A stretch of DNA of 16,708 nt, from the NCBI GenBank assembly GCA_002298605.1, contig DBKS01000027.1, forward strand, positions 21,739 to 38,446, given 5' to 3'. The translations under genes were made by a program, and so were the position numbers. The stretch is from Bifidobacterium sp. UBA744 (GTDB lineage: Bacteria; Actinomycetota; Actinomycetes; Actinomycetales; Bifidobacteriaceae). Of this stretch, positions 1-7,599 are shown in pieces; position 1 is the stretch's first letter; every line of letters begins with the position of its first letter. The notes under the pieces are model-generated. The model had not been told where the DNA came from. It did no database searches and worked only from the letters and a program-made list of their open reading frames with translations.

Positions 1-235
1 GCCAACGCCGGCGGCGTAGCTGTTTCCGGCCTTGAAATGAGCCAGAACAGCTACCGTCTGAGCTGGACCTTCGAAGAGGTCGATGCCAAGCTGAAGAGCA
101 TCATGGAAACCATCGTCGCCAACTCGCTTGGCGGCCGCCAAGGAGTATGGCTCCGAAGGCGATCTGATGCTCGGCGCGAATGCCGCCGGTTTCGTCAAGG
201 TCGCCAACGCCATGGTCGCCCAGGGCGTGCTCTGA
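1..235 (+). pseudogene. gdhA: Glutamate dehydrogenase, C-terminal end, frameshifted
   Basis: The first 129 bases read ANAGGVAVSGLEMSQNS followed by a helix with LSW and EEVDAKL, which is the C-terminal region of hexameric NAD(P)-dependent glutamate dehydrogenase (glutamate to 2-oxoglutarate plus ammonia, cytosolic). The 5' part lies outside the window. The family's usual ending (KEYG, then GAN-AGF-KVA-AM, then QGVL) is present, but in the next frame, from base 131 to a TGA at 233-235. One extra G around 127-131 (CTTGGCGGCC) explains the switch. Without it the protein would read ...ANSLAAAKEYGSEGDLM... and end normally. As given, translation stays in the wrong frame to a TAG at 289-291, inside the following hairpin. 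This is either a real inactivating or tail-altering mutation or a base-calling error; the intact downstream reading frame suggests it is recent or artefactual. The family assignment is firm. Confidence 0.8.
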
Positions 236-263
236 TTATCGTCCCGACATTACGCGACACTAT

Positions 264-306
264 GCGGCCGGTCTCCCTGATGAAGCTATAGGGGGAGCCC
301 GGCCGC
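264..306. terminator. Long hairpin between convergent gdhA and hydrolase genes
   Basis: The left arm 264-271 (GCGGCCGG) pairs with 299-306 (CCGGCCGC). After one T-C mismatch, 273-277 (CTCCC) pairs with 293-297 (GGGAG), leaving a loop of about 15 bases. It sits 28 bases after the gdhA stop and 70 bases beyond the end of the minus-strand hydrolase gene. It could therefore stop transcripts from both sides. There is no proper T-run on either side, so intrinsic termination may be inefficient. Confidence 0.6.
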
Positions 307-375
307 TTCCGTACTATTACGCATGATGGCTCCCCGGCTCTTCGGCCTCGCCGCAATCGACCGCCGACCGCCTGG

Positions 376-1581
376 TCAGAGGCGATCCAACGCCTTGTCG
401 ACTGTGGTGGGCGGAAAGATGGAACACCAGGCGGTAACCGACGCCCATGAGGTGACAATGCCGAAATACCGACGACGAGCCTCGGGCTTGCTCATGGTCA
501 GATCGTGAATACCGCCGGGAATGCGCGCAACGGCCACCAGATCCCCCAGTTTCAGCGCGGCCTGGCGGATTGCCGTGACGTCGAGCACCACATCGGCCTC
601 GCGCATGCGTTCATCCCAGTTTGGTTGGATCATTGACGTGTTCGACGTGCACACCAGCACCGGAACCTGGATGTCCAATCCAGCCGCCACCTCGGCCTGT
701 CCATTGAAGATGGCCTGCATCCAGCCGGCGCGGGGCAGAAACCTGCCACCGGTGACCTGCGCCGACGAGGGATAATCCCATTCGCCGCCCTGTGCATGTT
801 CGATGATCCGTCCGTAGAAGCCCGGATCGTTCAGCGGCAGCACTGTTTTGCCCCCCGCCAGCAAGAACCCCTTCAGCACCGGGGTGGTGATCACGCGGAA
901 CATGGTATTGCCCTGCAGCTCCAGCCAAGGGGAATTCAACGCCAGCGCGCGCACATGATGCGGATGCTCGCGGTTGGCCCACAGCGACATAATGAGCCCG
1001 CCTTCGGAATGCCCGATGCCGAGAATACGTACGGCACCGCCAAGTTCGACGACGATCTGATCCCTTAATGCGTTCAATTCGGCGGCGTAATCATGCAGAT
1101 CCTCGATGTACCCCGGCGTTTCCCCCTCTCGCAACGACCGGCCATACCGCCGCAGATCCACCGCGTAAAAGGCGACGCCCAACGACTCCCAATACTCCGC
1201 GGCATGGCGGCGATAGAAATAATCGTTCCATCCATGCACATACATGATGGCCAGCGGTTTGCCCGCCACGGATCGTCGCCAGCGCAGCCACCGCTCGCGC
1301 ATGCCGAGACCGGCCGGGTTCTTGCGCACAAACGTCGCAACGACATCGCCCTCGCCGTCCCGCCCCAAGTGGACGGTCGCCTGCTGATAACCATCCATGA
1401 TCGCGTCGGGACGCCATTCGTCCATCCGATACCCGGTTTCAGGCTTGAGGTCGGGGTCGACGGCGGCAACAAGGTGAGAGGCGTCCCCGGAACCGGCTCC
1501 CATAACGGCAGCAGCCGCCGGCGCCGGTTCATTCGACGCTGGCGGCTGCTGGTCAGTCGCGTGTTCGCCCTTCTCAGTCAT
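376..1581 (-). CDS. Alpha/beta hydrolase (S33 / lysophospholipase-like)
   Basis: A cytosolic serine hydrolase of the alpha/beta-hydrolase fold; the substrate is unknown. Counting from the ATG at 1579-1581 (401 aa), an Ala/Pro-rich, low-complexity N-terminus of about 40 residues precedes the core. The core has the oxyanion-hole strand IMYVHGWND at about 112-120, the lid-entry motif DLRRYGRS near 142, the nucleophile elbow GHSEGG with Ser192, and a late His359 in GGIHDLTMS. The acid is probably one of the Asp residues near 330-334. A TTG two codons upstream (1585-1587) is an alternative start, but the ATG overlaps the stop of the DUF3566 gene by 8 bases, which suggests translational coupling; I see no strong Shine-Dalgarno. 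There is no signal peptide or membrane segment. The place at the tail of the gyrase gene string suggests co-transcription rather than a shared role. Similar enzymes include monoacylglycerol lipases and carboxylesterases. Confidence 0.85.
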   Translation of the reverse strand: MTEKGEHATDQQPPASNEPAPAAAAVMGAGSGDASHLVAAVDPDLKPETGYRMDEWRPDAIMDGYQQATVHLGRDGEGDVVATFVRKNPAGLGMRERWLRWRRSVAGKPLAIMYVHGWNDYFYRRHAAEYWESLGVAFYAVDLRRYGRSLREGETPGYIEDLHDYAAELNALRDQIVVELGGAVRILGIGHSEGGLIMSLWANREHPHHVRALALNSPWLELQGNTMFRVITTPVLKGFLLAGGKTVLPLNDPGFYGRIIEHAQGGEWDYPSSAQVTGGRFLPRAGWMQAIFNGQAEVAAGLDIQVPVLVCTSNTSMIQPNWDERMREADVVLDVTAIRQAALKLGDLVAVARIPGGIHDLTMSKPEARRRYFGIVTSWASVTAWCSIFPPTTVDKALDRL

Positions 1582-2074
1582 CGCCAAGCGTCAGATGGAT
1601 GCCGCCGACCAAGGCGCATACCACGTTGTAGAGGAACGCGCCGATGGTGGCCAGCACCATGATGAGGACTACTTCGAAAATCGACAGGATGGTGGTCGCC
1701 GAAATCACCGTGCCGAAGGACAGCACGCTCGACAGATCCAATCCGGACAGGCCGGTGCTCGATATCATGCTGTTGACGGAATCGAACAAGCCGATCATGT
1801 TGAGCAACGCCCAGATCAGCGACACCGCCACAATCTGGATAATTGCCCCGGCGATGGCCAGCAGGAACGACACCTTGGCCACGCTCCACGGATCCACATG
1901 CGTAAGCGACAGCTTCATGCGACGGGCGCGAGGAACGCGCCGCACCGGGGCCACCGGCGCGGCATTCGACTCGGATGAGGCTGCGACGTAATCGCCCGCC
2001 GAAGCAAAGGCCTCCGGCTGGGAGGTCGCGGAGCGGGGTATGCGGACCTCGGACTCGTTACCGTTATCGCTCAT
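1574..2074 (-). CDS. DUF3566 membrane protein, gyrA-adjacent
   Basis: A 166-aa protein with a polar, disordered N-terminus (residues 1-52) and two hydrophobic segments, about 68-92 and 120-150, separated by a Gly/Ser-rich loop. The conserved blocks HVDPWSVAKVSF (about 59-70) and the C-terminal VGGIHLTLGDD match the actinobacterial DUF3566 family, whose members are typically encoded just downstream of gyrA. The molecular function is not established; some actinobacterial neighbours of gyrA have been linked to the cell envelope, but nothing here shows that. The start is supported by AAGGAG at 2080-2085, 5 bases from the ATG. It lies 45 bases after gyrA with no clear terminator, so it is likely read from the gyrase transcript. 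Its 3' end overlaps the hydrolase gene. Confidence 0.85.
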   Translation of the reverse strand: MSDNGNESEVRIPRSATSQPEAFASAGDYVAASSESNAAPVAPVRRVPRARRMKLSLTHVDPWSVAKVSFLLAIAGAIIQIVAVSLIWALLNMIGLFDSVNSMISSTGLSGLDLSSVLSFGTVISATTILSIFEVVLIMVLATIGAFLYNVVCALVGGIHLTLGDD

Positions 2075-2119
2075 GGATTCTCCTTGGTTCCTGATGCCGT
2101 ATCTTAGGGCAGACTACCA

Positions 2120-4819
2120 CTACTCGTGGCCCTGCTGATCGGCGTCCTGCGAGGCTTCACCGGATTGTGACGCCGTGTTCTCGCCCGACGCGTCGGATTC
2201 GTCCGAATCGTCCTGCTCCGGGTTTCGCGCGATCGAGATGATCTCATCGCCCTTGTCCGGCTTGGCCAGCGTGACGCCCTGCGTGGTGCGTCCGGTGCGC
2301 TTGACCTCGGACACATCGGAACGGATCACCTTGCCGGACTTCATAATGGCCAGAATCTGATCCTCTTCGCCGACCACCACGGCACCAACCAGCGTGCCGC
2401 GCTCCTCGGTAAGCTGCACGGCCTTCACGCCCAAGCCGTTGCGGCCCTGCAGACGGTATTCCTCAATGGCGGTGCGCTTGGCAAAGCCCTCGTTGGTGAC
2501 CACCAGCAGGTCCTTGTCCGTGTCGCCCCACACCACGTCCATGGCGAGCAGTTCGTCGCCGTCGCGGAACTTCATGCCCTGCACGCCGGCGGTCTGGCGG
2601 CCCATGGGTCGCAGCTGCTCGTCGTTGGCCTCGAACTTCAGGCTCATGCCTTGCCTGGAAACCAGGATGATGTCGTCCGTGTTGTTGCACAGCGCCGCGC
2701 CGATCAGCTCGTCGACGGGCTCTCCCGTGGCCTCGTCGGCCATGAGCCGCACGGCGATCAGTCCACCGGCGCGAGAGGAGTCGTATTCGCTCAGACGGGT
2801 TTTCTTGATCTTGCCTGAACGGGTGGCCAGCACCAGGTACTCGGCCACTTCGTAATTCGGGATGGACAGCACGGTCTGGATGGCTTCGTTCGGCGCCAGC
2901 TGCAGCAGGTTCGCCACATGCTGCCCCTTGGAATCGCGGGATCCCTCCGGCAGCTCATACGCCTTGAGTCGGTAGACGCGACCGCGGTTGGTGAAGAACA
3001 GCAGCCAGTTATGCGTGGAGGTGAGGAAGAAATGATCCACCACGTCGTCCTCGCGCAGCTTGGCGCCTTTGACGCCTTTGCCGCCGCGGTGCTGGGCACG
3101 ATATTCATCGGCCTTGGTGCGCTTGATGAACCCGGAGTGTGTCAGGGTGACCACCACGTTCTCCTCGGCGATCAGGTCCTCGACATTCATCTCACCGGAG
3201 AACGGAAGGATCTTGGTACGGCGATCATCGCCGTACTTGCTGACGATCTCATCCAACTCGTCGCCGATGATCTGGCGCTGACGTTCCGGACGGGCCAGGA
3301 TATCGGCGTAATCGGCGATCTTGCGCTGGAGTTCCTCATGCTCGTCGATGATCTTCCGGGTCTCCAGATTCGCCAGACGAACCAGTTGCATCGACAGGAT
3401 GGCATCAGCCTGCACCTGATCGATGTCGAGGAATTCCATCAGCTTCGGACGGGCGTCGTCGCGACCCTGGCTGCTGCGAATCAGCTTGATAACCTCTTCG
3501 ATGGCATTCAGCGCCTTGAGCAGACCCTGCAGAATATGGTCGCGTTCCTCGGCTTCGCGCTTCAAATACGCGGTGCGGCGCGCAACCACGTCGAGCTGGT
3601 GGCGCACCCAGTGGCGGATGAAGGCGTCAAGGCTCAGTGTGCGCGGCACACCGTCGACCAGGGCGAGCATATTCGCGCCGAAGGTCTGCTGCAGCTGGGA
3701 ATGCTTGTAGAGGTTGTTCAGCACGACCTTCGGCACGGCATCGCGCTTCAAGACCAGCACGAGTCGCTGGCCGGTACGCCCCGAGGTTTCGTCGCGCATG
3801 TCGGCGATGCCCTGGATCTTGCCGTCGCGGACGGCCTCGCGGATCGACACCACCAGACGATCGGGGTTGACCTGATACGGCAGCTCGGTGACCACCAGGC
3901 ACATGCGGCCGTTGATCTCCTCGGTGTTGACCACGGCGCGCATGGTGATGAGGCCGCGACCGGTGCGATAGGCCTGCTCGATGCCCTTATGGCCGAGAAT
4001 GGTGGCGCCGGTGGGGAAGTCCGGCCCCTTGATGCGGGCGAGCAACGCCTCGAGCAGTTCCTCGCGGCTGGCGTCCGGATGGTCCAGCGCCCAATGCACG
4101 CCGTCCGCCACTTCGCGCATGTTGTGCGGCGGGATGTTCGTGGCCATGCCCACGGCGATGCCGGACGAACCGTTGACCAGCAGGTTCGGGAAGCGCGCGG
4201 GCAGCACGGTCGGCTCCTGCGTCTTGCCATCATAGTTGGGAATGAAGTCGACGGTGTCCTTGTCGATGTCGCGCACCATTTCCATGGCGAGCGGCGCCAT
4301 GCGGCATTCGGTGTAGCGCATGGCGGCGGCGGGATCGTCGCCGGGGGAGCCGAAGTTGCCTTGACCGTCAACCAGCATGTACCGCATGGACCACGGCTGG
4401 GCCATGCGCACCAGGGTGTCGTAGATGGCGGCGTCGCCGTGCGGATGGTACTTGCCCATCACCTCGCCGACCACGCGTGCGCACTTGTTGTAGCCGCGGT
4501 CGGGGCGATAGCCGCCGTCGTACATGGCGTACACCACACGGCGATGCACCGGCTTCATGCCGTCGCGCACATCGGGCAGGGCTCGATCCACAATCACCGA
4601 CATGGCGTATGCCAGGTAGGATTCGCGCATTTCCTTCTGCAGGTCGCGCTGCACGATGGCCGTGCCCTTCAGCAGGCCGTAATCGGTGGTGTCGGCTTCC
4701 TGCGGGCTCAGCGGCTCGCTGGAACCATCGGGGGTGGGCTGGTCCTTGAACGAATCCTCGCCGTTCGCGCCCTCTCCGTTCAGATTCTCATCATGTTCGT
4801 TGTTGTTGTCGTCTGCCAA
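2120..4819 (-). CDS. gyrA: DNA gyrase subunit A
   Basis: The breakage-reunion subunit of gyrase (GyrA2GyrB2), which introduces negative supercoils with ATP hydrolysed by GyrB. It has 899 aa. An acidic, Asn-rich N-terminal tail (about 1-45) precedes the DNA-gate domain. The active-site Tyr169 lies in AAMRYTE, and the quinolone-determining stretch KYHPHGDAAIYD lies at about 123-134. The GyrA box QHRGGKG at 576-582, which is needed for DNA wrapping, opens the C-terminal beta-pinwheel. An Asp/Ser/Gln-rich acidic tail ends the protein. Ala130 sits at the position of E. coli Ser83, while Asp134 (E. coli Asp87) is kept. The start is a TTG (4817-4819) with AAAGGA at 4828-4833, 8 bases upstream; no better in-frame start follows. 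It is 87 bases after gyrB, with a strong hairpin in that gap. Confidence 0.98.
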   Translation of the reverse strand: MADDNNNEHDENLNGEGANGEDSFKDQPTPDGSSEPLSPQEADTTDYGLLKGTAIVQRDLQKEMRESYLAYAMSVIVDRALPDVRDGMKPVHRRVVYAMYDGGYRPDRGYNKCARVVGEVMGKYHPHGDAAIYDTLVRMAQPWSMRYMLVDGQGNFGSPGDDPAAAMRYTECRMAPLAMEMVRDIDKDTVDFIPNYDGKTQEPTVLPARFPNLLVNGSSGIAVGMATNIPPHNMREVADGVHWALDHPDASREELLEALLARIKGPDFPTGATILGHKGIEQAYRTGRGLITMRAVVNTEEINGRMCLVVTELPYQVNPDRLVVSIREAVRDGKIQGIADMRDETSGRTGQRLVLVLKRDAVPKVVLNNLYKHSQLQQTFGANMLALVDGVPRTLSLDAFIRHWVRHQLDVVARRTAYLKREAEERDHILQGLLKALNAIEEVIKLIRSSQGRDDARPKLMEFLDIDQVQADAILSMQLVRLANLETRKIIDEHEELQRKIADYADILARPERQRQIIGDELDEIVSKYGDDRRTKILPFSGEMNVEDLIAEENVVVTLTHSGFIKRTKADEYRAQHRGGKGVKGAKLREDDVVDHFFLTSTHNWLLFFTNRGRVYRLKAYELPEGSRDSKGQHVANLLQLAPNEAIQTVLSIPNYEVAEYLVLATRSGKIKKTRLSEYDSSRAGGLIAVRLMADEATGEPVDELIGAALCNNTDDIILVSRQGMSLKFEANDEQLRPMGRQTAGVQGMKFRDGDELLAMDVVWGDTDKDLLVVTNEGFAKRTAIEEYRLQGRNGLGVKAVQLTEERGTLVGAVVVGEEDQILAIMKSGKVIRSDVSEVKRTGRTTQGVTLAKPDKGDEIISIARNPEQDDSDESDASGENTASQSGEASQDADQQGHE

Positions 4820-4859
4820 AGCTGTGTTCCTTTGTTGTTAGCTTCTGTAGCTCCGAATC

Positions 4860-4900
4860 GCGGTTGCGCGGATTCCTTCCGTCGGGATCCGCGCAACCGC
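4860..4900 (-). terminator. Strong hairpin in the gyrB-gyrA gap
   Basis: Bases 4860-4876 pair with 4884-4900 over 17 bp with a single G-T wobble; the outer 14 bp (GCGGTTGCGCGGAT and its complement) are perfect. The loop is seven bases. It begins 7 bases beyond the gyrB stop and leaves about 40 bases before the gyrA start. In the direction of transcription the bases after the stem are CGATTCGG rather than a T-run. A full intrinsic terminator is therefore doubtful. An attenuator, a processing site or a 3'-end stabiliser for gyrB mRNA would fit equally well. Confidence 0.6.
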
Positions 4901-4906
4901 CCGTTC

Positions 4907-6985
4907 TCAGGCGTCAATGAAGCGGGCGTCGTGGGCATTGCGCTGGATGAAGAGTCGACGCGGTTCGACCTCGTCGCCCATCAGCATGGAGAAGGTCTCA
5001 TCGGCCTGGGCCGCATCCTCGATATGGATCTGCTTGAGGATGCGATGATCGGGATCCATGGTGGTCTCCCACAGCTCCTGATACGTCATCTCGCCCAGAC
5101 CCTTGTAGCGCTGGATGCCTTCGCCCTTGGGCAGCTGACGGCCGGCGGCGCGACCTTCGGCGAGCTTGCGGTCGCGCTCGGTATCGGTGTACACGAAGTC
5201 GTGCGCGCCCTTGGTCCATTTGATGCGGTACAGCGGCGGCATGGCCACATACACGTAACCGGCGGTGATCATCGGTCGCATGTAGCGGAAGAACAGCGTC
5301 AGATTCAGCGTGGCGATATGCGCGCCATCCACATCGGCATCGGCCATGATGATGACCTTGTGGTAGCGCACCTTGCTCAGGTCGAAATCCTCGCCATAGC
5401 CGCCGCCCACCGCGGTGATCAGCGATTCGATGGTGTCGGACTTCATCATGCGGTCGAGGCTGGCGCGCTCGGTGTTGAGGATCTTGCCGCGCAGCGGCAG
5501 GATGGCCTGAGTAATGGGGTTGCGGCCCTGAATGGCGGAACCGCCTGCGGAATCACCCTCCACGATGAACAACTCGCACTCGGCCGGGTTGCTGGACTGG
5601 CAGTCCTTGAGTTTGTCGGGCATGCCGGCGGACTCGAAGATCGACTTGCGACGCGTGTTTTCGCGCGCTTTCTTGGCGGCCAGACGGGCGCGGGATGCCT
5701 CGATGGCCTTCTGGATGATCATCTTGGCCTCATTGGGATGCGCGTCGAACCAGTCGCCGAGCTTCTCGGTCATCACTCGCTGCACGAAGGTCTTGGCCTC
5801 GGAGTTGCCGAGCTTGGTTTTGGTCTGGCCTTCGAACTGCGGGGTGGTGAGCTTGACCGACACCACAGCGGTCAGTCCTTCGCGCACATCGTCGCCGGAG
5901 AGGTTCTCGTCCTTCTCCTTGAGAATGTTCTTTTCCCTGGCGTATCGGTTCACCATGCCGGTGAGCGCGGCGCGGAAGCCCTCCTCGTGGGTGCCGCCTT
6001 CGGTGGTGGAGATCGTGTTGGCGAAGGTGTGCACCGCCTCGGAGTACGCGGTGGTCCACTGCATGGCGATTTCAGCGGAAATGCCGAGCTTGAGGTCTTC
6101 CGCCTCGAAGTCGATCACATCCTCCTCGACCGGCGTGGATTTGCGGGACTTGACCAGATAGACCACATAGTCCTTGATGCCGTTCATGTACTGGTAGGTG
6201 ACGGTCTGATGCAGCTCTTCAGCCACGTTGTCGCCGTCCCCGGCCACCTCGTCGCCGGCCTGGTCGAGCTGTCGCTCATCGGTCAGCGTGATCTTGAGCC
6301 CCTTGTTCAGGAAGGCCATCTGCTGGAAGCGGCTGCGCAGGGTTTCGAAGTCGTAGACGGTGGTTTCGAAGATCGCCGGATCGGCCCAGAACGTCACGGA
6401 TGTGCCGGTGGATTCGGTCTCCTCCATCGGACGGTCCTTCTTGAGCGGGGCAACGGGCTTCTGGTTCTTGTAGGTCTGGGTCCAGTGGAATCCCTGGCGG
6501 CGTACCTCGATGTCCACCTGTGTGGACAGCGCGTTCACCACGGAAATGCCCACGCCGTGCAGGCCGCCGGACACCGCGTATCCGCCGCCGCCGAACTTGC
6601 CGCCGGCATGCAGCTTGGTCATCACCGTTTCCACGCCGGAGATGCCGGTAGCCTCAACCACGTCGACGGGGATGCCTCGACCGTCATCGACCACTCGGAT
6701 GCCGTTATCCGGCAAAATGGTCACTTCGATGTGACTCGCATAGCCAGCCAACGCCTCGTCGACGGAATTGTCGACAATCTCATACACCAGATGATGCAAG
6801 CCTCTGGAACCCGTGGAACCGATGTACATGCCCGGGCGAATGCGCACGGCTTCCAGTCCTTCAAGCACCTTGAGGTCGGACGCGTCATAATGTTCAGGCG
6901 ACAATGAGTCATCGAGCTGGGCATCTTTGAGTTCGCCGGATTCGGTAACCTCGTTCGGCGTTTCATCCGTATTCAGTTCTGCCAC
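4907..6985 (-). CDS. gyrB: DNA gyrase subunit B
   Basis: The ATPase subunit of DNA gyrase, 692 aa. The acidic leader (1-35) is followed by the GHKL ATPase domain: EIVDNSVDE with the catalytic-base candidate Glu69 and Mg-binding Asn73, DDGRGIP at about 100-106 and GGLHGVG at 140-146. A transducer domain follows, then the TOPRIM domain with EGDSAGG at 476-482 (Glu476) and DADVDG at 549-554 (Asp549, Asp551). The conserved PLRGKILN and the C-terminal QRYKGLGEM and RRLFIQRNA blocks are all present. The length is normal for an actinobacterial GyrB without the E. coli-type insertion. The start is GTG (6983-6985) with AAAGGA 8 bases upstream (6994-6999), the same arrangement as gyrA. A terminator-like hairpin separates it from dciA, so it probably has its own promoter, which I could not identify confidently within 6986-7048. 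Confidence 0.98.
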   Translation of the reverse strand: MAELNTDETPNEVTESGELKDAQLDDSLSPEHYDASDLKVLEGLEAVRIRPGMYIGSTGSRGLHHLVYEIVDNSVDEALAGYASHIEVTILPDNGIRVVDDGRGIPVDVVEATGISGVETVMTKLHAGGKFGGGGYAVSGGLHGVGISVVNALSTQVDIEVRRQGFHWTQTYKNQKPVAPLKKDRPMEETESTGTSVTFWADPAIFETTVYDFETLRSRFQQMAFLNKGLKITLTDERQLDQAGDEVAGDGDNVAEELHQTVTYQYMNGIKDYVVYLVKSRKSTPVEEDVIDFEAEDLKLGISAEIAMQWTTAYSEAVHTFANTISTTEGGTHEEGFRAALTGMVNRYAREKNILKEKDENLSGDDVREGLTAVVSVKLTTPQFEGQTKTKLGNSEAKTFVQRVMTEKLGDWFDAHPNEAKMIIQKAIEASRARLAAKKARENTRRKSIFESAGMPDKLKDCQSSNPAECELFIVEGDSAGGSAIQGRNPITQAILPLRGKILNTERASLDRMMKSDTIESLITAVGGGYGEDFDLSKVRYHKVIIMADADVDGAHIATLNLTLFFRYMRPMITAGYVYVAMPPLYRIKWTKGAHDFVYTDTERDRKLAEGRAAGRQLPKGEGIQRYKGLGEMTYQELWETTMDPDHRILKQIHIEDAAQADETFSMLMGDEVEPRRLFIQRNAHDARFIDA

Positions 6986-7048
6986 TGAAGAATTCCTTTC
7001 ATGCGCAAATACCCTGCTTCGGTGAGGGTTCCGCGCGACACCATACGT

Positions 7049-7078
7049 CCCAAAACGCCAATAACGGGCGTTTCTGGG
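7049..7078 (-). terminator. Terminator-like hairpin after dciA
   Basis: Bases 7049-7059 pair with 7067-7078 over 11 bp with one bulged C (7074) and a 7-base loop. Read on the minus strand, the second arm is GGCGTTTTGGG, so the only T-run is inside the arm. It lies 41 bases past the dciA stop and 63 bases before gyrB. It could separate the dnaN-recF-dciA transcript from gyrB. Confidence 0.5.
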
Positions 7079-7119
7079 CGTCTACCCGTCTCCGGCTAGG
7101 GTACCAGCAATAGGGGACG

Positions 7120-7599
7120 TCAGCCCTGTGCGCCCCCATATCGCCTATAGCCGAATCTGCCGCTTTGAGGCCCGGTAACCACCACTTTTTCGATGGGCAG
7201 CCCCGCCAGGCGTTCGGCGATCTTCGCCCGGAGCTGCGGAATCAGATAGGTCAGCTGCGTCGCCCATACCGTGGATTCCGCCCGAATGGTCAGCACGCCG
7301 TTCGCATAGCCGGCAGGACGCGAATGCATGGCGATGCCGGATCCGACCACGTCGTCCCAATGGTTCTCAAGTTGCGCGAGTTTGAGATGCGGCCCCCAGT
7401 TGCCGCTGACCGACAGCGCATCCGCCACCGATCCCAGTCGGCTGGGGTCGCGACCGGGTTTGCCGAAGTTGAGCCACGCCTGTTCGGCCTTGCGCAACCG
7501 GGACGCACGGGAGAATCGCCGTTGGGTGAATCGCTCGAACACTTCGGCCGGCAGCCGGCGCGGATCCAGCCCCAGCTGTTCGGCGATGGGCTGCTTCAT
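7120..7599 (-). CDS. dciA: DciA-like DUF721 protein
   Basis: A 159-aa DUF721 (DciA) protein. DciA proteins bind the replicative helicase DnaB and are needed for its loading in bacteria that lack DnaC or DnaI. The N-terminus (1-60) is basic and Arg-rich. The DUF721 core spans about 75-140 with W-DVVG near 81-86, HSRP, NGVLTIRAES and W-TQL----PQLRAKI. The C-terminus ends in a Gly/Arg/Tyr-rich tail. It starts at an ATG whose first base overlaps the recF stop in an ATGA arrangement (4-base overlap), so translation is coupled to recF. Placement between recF and gyrB is the standard actinobacterial position. No catalytic residues are expected. The family call is strong; the helicase role is inferred from the family. 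Confidence 0.9.
   Translation of the reverse strand: MKQPIAEQLGLDPRRLPAEVFERFTQRRFSRASRLRKAEQAWLNFGKPGRDPSRLGSVADALSVSGNWGPHLKLAQLENHWDDVVGSGIAMHSRPAGYANGVLTIRAESTVWATQLTYLIPQLRAKIAERLAGLPIEKVVVTGPQSGRFGYRRYGGAQG

Noticed and set aside
2918..6907. A 1329-codon plus-strand open frame antisense to gyrA and gyrB
   Set aside because: It lies opposite two certain gyrase genes, crosses their intergenic gap, and has His/Val/Gly-rich composition typical of the complement of high-GC coding DNA. It resembles no protein family.
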